Assembly: GCA_025331565.1 (NCBI GenBank)
Contig: JAFREQ010000095.1
Span: 186,001 to 250,000, forward strand
From: Holacanthus passer
Lineage: Eukaryota > Chordata > Actinopteri > Pomacanthidae
Length of the DNA: 64,000 nucleotides
Direction of reading: 5' to 3'
The stretch's first letter is position 1; the number at the start of each line of letters is the position of its first letter. Both the position numbers and the translations under genes were made by a program. The notes beneath the pieces were generated by a model, which saw nothing but the letters and a program-made list of their open reading frames with translations, was not told where the DNA came from and searched no databases. Below are positions 55,476 to 64,000 of this stretch, one piece after another.

Positions 55476-58400
55476 ATGGCTGTGGCACCCCGGGCCCTGG
55501 CACCTCTCCTGCCCCTGGTGCTCGCCCTGCTCGGCCTGGCACCGGCGCCCGTCTTGGGAGGCTGCCCGTCGGCTTGCAGGTGCTCTTTCGCCATGCTGCA
55601 GTGCCTGGAGCCCGACGGCATCACCAGCATCCCGATGCTGGCACAGCAAGAGAGCGAGAACATGACGGAGATGTGAGTATGATGTGTCACCTGCTCTGCA
55701 TGTCGCTCTCAATGAGCATGAGTGAATCAGATGCGCTGACATGACTTGATATCGGTGATTTGGCAAGCTTGATTTTATCTCTTTGCATTCAGATTATCAC
55801 TCTGAGTCGAATTAGTTTAGAGTTTCTCGGGGGCAAAGCTTTGGGGTTAATGGGGCCATTTGCAACCGGCTTCATATCTGATCTGGAGTTTCAGGTTAGA
55901 CGAACATTTGTGGATAATTTTGAAGTTTGTCCAATAGGTTTTGAAGAGTCTGTTAATCTAGTCCACATGTTAAAATGCTGTAATCATAGAAATTAGTTTT
56001 CTGATGGAATGATTCAGAAGCTTCAGAAGTGCCTGATGGAGGAAGATCAGAACTGATTATTCAAGGTTGTGCAGAGTTGCTTTCCATTGCTTTGACTAAG
56101 ACCAACAAGTGCTTCCCTGCATGCTAATGGATGATGAGTTCAGGTTTGTCTTTGTTTATGTCTCATAGTTTGTTACATTAATTTGTTATTTGGTCTGTTT
56201 CCATACTATGAGGAGAGTTTGTTCTGAGTAGCGCTCTGACACTAACACAGTGTGTGTTTGTCCAGTTGTGTTTGCTTATGAGACAATGATGATGTCCCAC
56301 CAAAGTATTGGACAGTATCTGAGTCCCTCAAAATCACAAAATCAGGTTGATCAAAGCTCAGTTCAGTAAACTCTGTGACTTCAAACTCTACTACAAATGG
56401 CAATTGTGGCAAAGATGAAGCCATTTTGAGGCTGAGTGAGAGTTTTTATCTGCTCCTGCTGTAATAAAACATTAAGCTAAGTAAACAGGTAAAAGGTCAA
56501 GATACATGTTTACTATGCTCTGAAGGTTGATGAATCATTACCTCATGTCCAATGCTTTTGTTCATGGTGGAGACACAGATGCTGTAGTCTGAGACACACG
56601 TGGCTGGAGAATGTATTTTTCAATTTTTGAGGCTCAAATGCAGATTCCGTTTCTGATGAACAATCATCTGACCCACTGAGGTTGTTCTGACCTTATTTAT
56701 GTTCCTGTGCTGTGGATCAAGTGGTGCCCAATGGATGAAATAGAAAAGATGATAAATAGGAAAGCTGGTTGTTCACTTGATGCTGCGGCTTGGAGGCTGG
56801 TTTGATGTAGGTAGTCCTTTGCTGCCATACATGTCATCCCTGGGGGAACGCGTTTGAATAAAACCCATCAAAGTTATTGCTCAGATATACTGAGACGTCT
56901 CGCTCGGCTACAGCACGCCTGCAGCAGATGACTGTTATTTAACATTGGCTTTTTGAAACTTTGCATAGGAAAAGAAGTAGAAACTGACCACCTGTGGGCT
57001 GCTGTATTATTATGCAACCCACCATCAGCTCCAACATGGAAAAGTAAATGTCACTTTCTGCACCACCATGCTGTTCTCTCTTTGTTCCTGTCCCTGGATC
57101 GGAGCAATTAGCACTTGTTAAGAAGGAACTATATTTGTGAAGCGCTATTTCGGTGGAGCGAGCCCATTTACTGCCTCTATTCACCTCCACCCCGCTCACC
57201 CCTGCTTCCTCTCCCCCCTTTTTCTTTCTTCTCTTTTCCCCCCCCCTCTCTCTGTCTCACCTCAGAGGTATTTCCTTGTACCTGCAGCTAAACATGTTTT
57301 GTGGAGCTCAGGGTGAGGCTCGACACTCTCTCTGAACCGTTCAATCAATAAGTGAGCGGGCCTTTCTCTGCCTCTGTTTACCGTGGCGCTCTACACGCCA
57401 GCAAACTACAACACTCGGGCCGTATTGGCGGCGCAAGGGAACACAGCCGATACGCCGAACAAACAAGGGGCCATTAACTGTGGAACAGGGGCCGAAATTC
57501 ATCATACACCGAGTTATAAATTCAATTTTGTGAATTGCCAGTCAATGCCCTCACCCGGGAACAATAGATGATATACAACCCACTTGGCTCAATCCAATAA
57601 GTAAGGGCGATGGGCGATCCTGGGCCCACCTGCACTGTAATCACATTATTGCTGTGTGAGTCAATCAGACATGAATAAAAAGGTTTGTGTGCTCCAGCTG
57701 ACAAACAGAGAACTGGAAGGTTGAAACAATGCCACATGCTGAAAGTGGCTGTCATCAACTAGAAATTACTGCAGGCATTTTGTGGCATATAAGCTCCATA
57801 CCATGAAAAAAAAAATCTATATTTAATTATTTACTGTATGACACAAAGCTCTATCTCTCTATCTATACAGCTTTCAAGTTTCTACTTCCTGTTTGTGGAT
57901 AACGGTACCGATTTTACACAGAAAACCTGTAAAGAAAATCTTTATTCTGGTTAAGTGATGATCATTCCTGTAAAAGTCCCTCTAACCAGAACTTATTAGC
58001 AACTGTTGATGCTTTTTCCCAAGAACAGGATCCACAGAAACCACAAAAATGCTACAGCAACAAATGTGTCACATGAACCAGAAGAAACCAGAATCTGACG
58101 TCTGCCGTCTTCAGCGCCTGCTGTGGTGTCTGAACAAAACATACTTCAAAAGCATATTGTGCAGTACTGGAAGCTCTCAAACACATGTCATTGATATTAG
58201 TTATTCATCCATCTTGCGGTTCAAGCCATGACAAACAAGAACTGGCTGTACACACAAGGTCAAAGGTCACCAATTTGAACCTTTGATGCCATTGCAACAC
58301 ACCACATACACAGAAATGAAGGAGGGCTGTTTTTATGCGATAATCTGAATTTACTTTTAGTGTCACCAGATTTTGATTCAGTGGGATGTGCAGAAATCTG

Positions 58401-60665
58401 TCATGTAAAAATACAACAGCTGCTCTGTTTTGGGCTGAAAATATGTTTTAAAAGCTTTTAAAATGTGTGTTAAAGCTTTTACTGTTATGCACATGGTATG
58501 CATGTAGTGGAAAATACTTATCAACACCATCCCATGGCATCACACTGCTGTTTTATAGTGGTGGACTGTTGTACAATGAGCCTGGAGCTATTTACCACTG
58601 CATTTAAATACATTTGTATTTTTAAAAAAAACACTCAAAACATGTATGTTTGACCTTCACTGTGCAGAATGATGTGTTTGACACTAGATGGCTGCGCATT
58701 GAATGTTTTCACACTCATCTGCTGAAGGACAGTCATGATGCTTAAATTGGAGTTTAAGACGTGTTTATGTCCAGGACGATTTTGTGACTACTTTGGAAAC
58801 TATTTGCCAATTTCATTCATTTCAATGACAAAGGACCTTTCAGTGAAGTAGGAGACATCTTGTGTCCAGCAGTTAAACTTCTGAAATGAAAAATATTTGC
58901 ACATTCATAGATTCTGAATTGTTAAATGAGGGAGAATGGGTTGATATATTTTTAACAAGCGCTTTCAGCTTTTTGTGGAAAAACACAGCAGGCACAAATA
59001 ATAATTCAAAGCAAAATATTGTATGTTATAAAAAATGTCTGGAGGAGATGTTTAAAGGGGAAATCTGTCAGTTTTACACATCACAGACTGCTTACAGACA
59101 CACTACATACAGTATGTACAAAAATATAAAAAAGCCTTTTGTGGCTCCAGAGGGAGTGACAAACTGCCTCAGGTGATGTCACTTGAGTCAGTGTTGGGTG
59201 GGACTGAAGACCACAAGTTTAAAAAAATCTGGACATTTTCTTTTAAAATCACGAACTAGAACAACTTAAGCTTCATTTTATTCACATATTCGAATGGTTT
59301 TTCTGTTTGCTGTTGTGTTAATAAAACCTTTTCAGATTTGTTTGTTTACTTGTTTTGTGCATTTATAAAATTGTTGTGCAACAATAGATGTTTGCCTTCA
59401 GGTTCACCTTTAACAGAATAACCTTTTAAGAATGTCATGCTTAATTTATTTACCTTTTTAAAAAGATGTTTTTCCCAATCGTCTCTCATTGTGGTCGCCT
59501 CAAGGCAGTCTCCTGATGATAATAATGCATTTTTCAATCATTTCTTATTATGACCAATTTTAGTTGGAAAGGAAGGCTTTCCCAAGGATATAATGATGTG
59601 TTGAAGAGTGCTGAAGACATTCACATTGATAAAGTCCTTCAGTGGCTGAATTGAGTCCTCCTGAGCTAAAATGGACACATTCGTATACACACCGGAGAGG
59701 TTGTGGAGAGAGGTGGAGGAGGGCAGAGAATGGGGTGAAGAGTTTGCTCCAGCGAGATCCTTGGTTGGTCTGATCTAGCCATCTATTCGAACGTCTCATG
59801 ACAAAGCTGGCTGTCCTTGCGTTGAGTGCTGAATTGATCTACAATGATTCTGAGGTGGGTTGTTCTCTGGAAAAGAATTTCCCATCAGCCTCATCTGCCC
59901 GGCGTTTTTTTTTTTTTCCCACATTAGCAGTAGAAAAGTTCTGTTTCATCCGTGAAACGCCCTCTGACGGGCTTCGCTATTGGTTAATCCCCTTCGAGGC
60001 TTCTCCTCCACATATGAGCTTTGTGGTTTGTGGGTCCCTGAACATCTCGGCGGGTTTTGTTATCTGTTGTTAGTTTGTTCAGTGGATGTCAAGGAGGTCA
60101 GGCGCACGTCAGCGGGGTTGAACTTGGATGCTACCCTTCTTTATTTAATGCCTCTTCTTTCTCGATTCACATAACCACGGTTTCAACTCCCACTCGCTCC
60201 CATGGTTCCCTGTTTTTCTTCCCGTCCTCTTTCTTTCCTGCTGTTTCCCAACTCTGAATAATGATGCCTTTTAAATCGTGGTTAATGGTTTAAGTAATTA
60301 GCTGCTAGAGTATTGACACGAAGGTTACTCAGGTGATCTTCTCTTGCTCTCACCGTTGGATTTTCATTGTCGATATTCTGGCATTTCTCCGCTTTAGTTT
60401 GAGTAAAAAATAGAGAACCTTATTGTGAGCTTGTCTTTGGTATAAAACTGCCCTTATACAAAATGGCAAATCATTACGCAAATGATGATAAACTCCTCTC
60501 CTTTATCATTTGTATGGCCCCGGTCAAGGAATTCATTCCCTTTTGTAATTTTCAAGGGTTTTGTTTCTTTTTTGTCAGTTTTCCATTATTTTCATTCAGC
60601 AATGGCTTAATTGAATATTGACACAATAAAAGGATGAAGGTCACAACAAAATGCAGAGATGTATT

Positions 60666-60705
<40 letters not shown>

Positions 60706-61741
60706 TTATTTATCAGTTACATAGAAAACCAAGCAGGCCTGGAGAACATAACAGAAATTGATCTTGTTAACTACAGAGAGCTGAAGAACCTGTAAGTAAC
60801 GCTTTTTGTTCAACTTGGACAACCTACTGTAAGACAAAGACATTGTTATACTGTTGTACTGCACTTTACTAAGTACTATTTGTTCTGTTACTGCAGTTCT
60901 CACTATATGTCGTTTCACACAATTGATTGGTTTTGTAAGGGCTAAAAGCAAGAAATCTCCAACAAACTCTTTAAATGCTCTCACTAATTCAGTTCACTGT
61001 TTACAAGAAGCATACTGTTCATACATGGCCAAAAAAATAGACACCTGATATCTGATACCTGACTGCAGGGATTTGCTCAAATTCAGCTCAGGGACCAAAC
61101 CATGAAAACCAGCCCAACACCAAAAGTCCACAAAAGTATGTGTGCAGTAGGTGTCCACATACATTTGGCCACTGCCTGAAAAAGTATCTGAAGGTAGTTG
61201 GATTAAAAAATGTCATGAGCTCAGTGTAGAAATAGAAAGAGAGCAATAATAGAGATGGATAAAAGTCAGTTAGATTTCTATCTGACAAACTGACGGAGAC
61301 ATTTTGTCAATCAATTAGTTGGTTAATAATTAATTGGCAAATATTTTAATGATACTTTAATCATTTCAGCCATTTTTTAAGGAAAATAGCTAAAACTCAC
61401 TGGTTTTCGCTTCACAAATGTGAGTATTTGGTTGTTGGTTGCACAAACAAACAATGTGCGTATGTCAACTTTGTGTATTCACTGTTTTCCGACAAAAGAC
61501 CAAAGCGTTTATTGATTATTTGAAACAATTATTGGCAGATCAATCAGTAGTGACAATATTGCCACCTGTTGTCCATCTCACACAAACTCACACAAGTTTC
61601 AGTAGCTCTGAAATAGAAAATAAACCGTGTTTTGTTTAAATGTTCGTTGTGCTTCCTCCCTCTCTCCAGCACGGTCACATCATGTAAGCTGAGGCTCATC
61701 TCTGCCAACGCCTTCCAACACAACCTCAAGCTCCAGTATGT
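55476..61741 (+). CDS. ntrk1: Trk neurotrophin receptor tyrosine kinase, 5' part (coding exons 1-3); partial, runs off the window
   Basis: Cell-surface receptor for neurotrophins; TrkA binds nerve growth factor. Coding exons: 55476-55672, 60717-60791 and 61670-61741. All junctions are GT/AG. The joins are in phase 2, and exons 2 and 3 have the 75- and 72-base lengths usual in Trk genes. The first 115 residues are seen: a signal peptide (about 1-28), then an LRR N-terminal cap with Cys30, 34, 36 and 43 (C-x3-C-x-C-x6-C), then ENMTEIYIEN at the exon 1/2 join, as in Trk receptors. The first leucine-rich repeats follow (LTVTSCKLRLISANAF). N62 and N76 are N-glycosylation sequons. The kinase domain lies beyond the window. 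The choice of ntrk1 over ntrk2/3 rests on weak residue preference and on linkage to rbm8a and apoa2 as on human 1q; the Trk call itself is firm. Confidence 0.88.
57354..57575. other. CpG-rich block in Trk intron 1
   Basis: About 220 bases with roughly a dozen CpG dinucleotides in otherwise CpG-poor intron sequence, including GGCGCT, GGCGGCGC and GATACGCCG. It has no convincing coding frame. It may be an intragenic CpG island or enhancer; the function is unknown. Confidence 0.4.
60668..60700 (+). repeat. (CT)16 microsatellite at the Trk exon 2 acceptor
   Basis: Perfect CT repeat ending 16 bases before the AG of the exon 2 splice acceptor, so it forms most of the polypyrimidine tract. Confidence 0.95.
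61300..61560 (+). repeat. ATTAATCG-rich dispersed repeat, copy 4 (internally deleted)
   Basis: Shows 5'-half words ('ttaaggaaaatagctaaaac', 'cacaaatgtgagtatttg') followed directly by 3'-half words ('ccgacaaaagacc', 'gattatttgaaacaattatt', 'ggcagatcaatcagtagtga'). It lies in intron 2, about 110 bases before exon 3. Confidence 0.6.
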
Positions 61742-62154
61742 GTAAGTGTCCTCGTCAATACAAAGGATTGTCTTGCCCGTCGTCGTGTTTTGACCCGTGT
61801 GTGGGTCAGCCTATTTGTCGCTGTCAGTCAGCACTCGGTCGGCCCTGTAACGTCGCACATGTCACATGAAGTGAGAGCTGCATTTCTCAAAATCACGGTG
61901 ACTCATTCGCTTGTTGGAACAGTTGTATTACTCATCCACAGATCTGGTAAATTTGTGAGCTCATTTTAAGATGCTCAAACCACAAATTGCATTCAGTAGA
62001 AGTAGGTTTTCTCAATGGGTATTATGTTATATAGTTGTTCTTCTGTCCAGTTGTTTATGATGTAGGATCCCACAATAAATACAACCATGTTTAGACAAAT
62101 TAGTATAGTTCACTATTGGTTCCAATTTCTCTAATGAGGCATTGCTGTTTTTTT

Positions 62155-62315
62155 TAATTGAACATCTTTGGATTTTGGATAATTGGTCAGATATTGTGAT
62201 GATCATTTTTCACAATTTTCTGATGTTTCATAGAGTAAACAAAAGACTAACCAGCGGATTAATGAGGGTTAACTGATAGTGATCATGAACATAATCTTTA
62301 GTTGCAGCCTTAAAG
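62155..62315 (+). repeat. ATTAATCG-rich dispersed repeat, copy 5 (3' half)
   Basis: Contains 'ggattttggataattggtca', 'tgtgatgatcatttttcaca', 'tttcatagagtaaacaaaag' and the typical end 'aatctttagttgcagcctt'. Confidence 0.7.
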
Positions 62316-63499
62316 TCAACTTTCAACTTTTCATTCTGCTGTCAATGATTTTTTTTTTGCAACATACTGTAGCATTAAAACTTACTGTTGTTGTGTGACA
62401 GAAGAAGTCAGTTCAATAGTAACCGCCTCCGTTTTCAACAATTATTTTCCTGATAGTTAAATTTGCAACCTCAGTTTTTCAAAGTTACATAACTCCTGAA
62501 CAGTTTGACCCCACAATCCAGGCCCAACCATAAATAATACCTTCAAGACTTATCGGCTGGAACCATCAACTCTGTCTATTCATCAGCAGCTGGACCCTTA
62601 TCGCCACCATCTTGTCCTCATCGTTTTACTGAGCGTGTGCGACATGTCCAGTGTTGTTTATCTAAAGGACAGGCGAGTTTTGAGCACCAGAGACGAGGGG
62701 GTGGTGGCGGCGATGTGGGCGGGGTAAGCTCGAGAAATTGGAGAAGACGTCCACCAGTCACCTTTTACTCGCTCACTTTGGCGGATTATCGACAACTGAT
62801 GCATAATAAATACACTCCACTAAGGGTCCATTATCACTTAATCAATATTTCACTGTGGAGGGAGAGGGTGGGCTGGGGCCGGGTGGAGTACAGGGGCTTC
62901 TGTGTGACAGATGTATTTCTAAGATTAAGAGAGACAGACTTTAACCAACCAAAGCAGGAGACATGGAGACTGTATCAGCTCGAACCATTTTAATTTCTCT
63001 CTCTCTGCTCACGTCTTCATCCACAATTTTCCTGGAACTCGTCTTTTATAAAATTGCATTCAATTCTTAAGAACGGCTCAAAGAAAATGAGCCGTCATTC
63101 CCGGCTCTGCTCTCCCCCTGTGGGCCTGGCCAGGAATCGAGCTGGTAATGGATAAGCCCCAATGGCTAACCCATCTGACATGAACTTTTGGGAGCAAGGA
63201 AAACAAATAATTGAACCCTTGGCCCTGCCAGAGTGAATGTGTATTGGTTTGCATGTGCAGGCTCCCCAGTGTGGCTTTTTGTCATCTTCTGAGGGAGGTT
63301 TATTTACAGCCTGGTTCCTTGGCTGTCTGAGGATCATACGAGAGCCATGATGATATTTTAGTGGCTGGAGAGGATCGACAACAAGATATGTAGCATTCAT
63401 ACTGTATGTCACAGATTTGTTATTATAGCCTGACGTACACAGTTAAACAAGACAGTTAAACAGCTATTTTAGTTAGAGTTATTTTACAGTTTATCCTCA

Positions 63500-63790
63500 G
63501 GGGGGCATGAATGAAACCAAGTTTGATGACAACCCATCCAATAGTTGTTGAGAGATTTTACATAAAACCACAAATATCAACGTCATTGTAGCACCGGAAA
63601 AAAAATGTCAGGAGATAGTTATTAGGAATCATCCTCTGTGAACCAGGAATGTCTGGAAAAACATTTGTGCCAGTCCATCCAGTAGATGCTGAGACACAAT
63701 AAGTGAGAATTTTGACCTGTTGGTGGAGCTATAGGAAACATCAAGGGAGCAGCAAAGTCAGGAGGATTCAGGCTGTGAATGTTAATATAA
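63500..63790 (-). repeat. 'CATCCATG/TTAGCATG' dispersed repeat, copy 5 (inverted)
   Basis: Has 'caacccatccaatagttgtt', 'ttaggaatcatcctctgtga', 'ccagtccatccagtagatgc' and 'ttttgacctgttggtggagc', giving two sub-units of the family in the same direction as the 50.7 and 53.0 kb copies. Confidence 0.7.
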
Positions 63791-64000
63791 AATGTCCATT
63801 ATTCATTGACAGTGTCATCATGCAATCCTGCAGCCAGCGTGGCTTAAAACTCTCAGTGGTTTTTATTAGTACACTTTAATAAATGGCAAACTTTTTCCCC
63901 CAATGCAGTTCTTTGGAGTATTTCAGTCTGTGTATCTGAGCAGCGTCCTTCCTCCAAGAATTGTTTGTGTCTCTGGACTAATCACCTAATGTGCCGAACA

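Larger units (their letters stand above)
55673..60716 (+). other. Trk gene intron 1 (5.0 kb)
   Basis: A GTGAGT donor follows exon 1, and the acceptor ends in TTTATCAG. The intron contains a CpG-rich block at 57354-57575, another mixed-composition block at 59930-60030, and a (CT)16 tract next to the acceptor. No other gene is recognised inside it. Confidence 0.8.
61742..64000 (+). other. Trk gene intron 3 (incomplete; continues past the window)
   Basis: A GTAAGT donor follows exon 3. No acceptor followed by the next leucine-rich-repeat exon was found before the window ends. The intron holds two repeats, listed separately, and mixed-composition sequence at 62590-63400. Confidence 0.7.

Noticed and set aside
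55425..55766. Minus-strand open frame of 113 codons over Trk exon 1
   Set aside because: Antisense shadow of GC-rich exon 1; the plus strand carries the signal peptide and the cysteine cap.
62637..62993. 118-codon plus-strand open frame in Trk intron 3
   Set aside because: Glycine/arginine-rich start from a GGTGGCGG stretch, no recognised domain, and no splice sites consistent with the Trk reading frame.
61742..64000. Possible Trk exon 4 inside the window
   Set aside because: No acceptor followed by a leucine-rich-repeat exon of about 69 bases in the right phase could be found; it presumably lies beyond 64000.

Overview
The window looks like nuclear DNA of a teleost fish, probably a percomorph. 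It is AT-rich, with short conserved exons in long introns, many CA/GT and CT microsatellites, and relics of several fish transposon families. No organism can be named from the sequence alone. Three genes are firmly supported: rbm8a (minus strand, complete, six coding exons, CDS 18041 to 14770), an apolipoprotein A-II / type-IV-antifreeze-like gene (plus strand, complete, CDS 22340 to 24033), and the 5' end of a Trk neurotrophin receptor, most likely ntrk1 (plus strand, exons 1-3, 55476 to 61741, running off the right edge). Family identities rest on recognised protein motifs; no database search was possible.

Layout: 1-13.8 kb has no recognisable complete gene. It holds a decayed Penelope-like element near 4 kb and, at its right end, a promoter with an apparent first exon of an unidentified minus-strand gene (about 13990-13794). 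14.35-18.1 kb is rbm8a. 18.1-22.1 kb is intergenic, with several CTCF-like motifs and a dispersed repeat just upstream of the apolipoprotein TATA box. 22.1-24.2 kb is the apolipoprotein gene. 24.2-55 kb is a 30 kb stretch with no recognisable gene, carrying microsatellites, dispersed repeats, two opposed LTR-like copies and a cluster of dead Tc1, L1/Tx1-like and L2-like elements (38.7-43.9 kb). 55.2-64 kb is the 5' leader, first three exons and introns of the Trk receptor gene.

The three genes have unrelated jobs: exon junction complex core, plasma lipoprotein, and neurotrophin signalling. The human orthologues of all three lie on chromosome 1q, which fits conserved synteny, but they are not a functional unit. 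I found no convincing new biological system. The points most worth checking are the orphan promoter/first exon beside rbm8a, the CTCF-like cluster between the housekeeping and apolipoprotein genes, the 11-residue repeat expansion in the apolipoprotein, the secretory-looking uORF before the Trk start codon, and a CT microsatellite that forms the polypyrimidine tract of a Trk splice acceptor.
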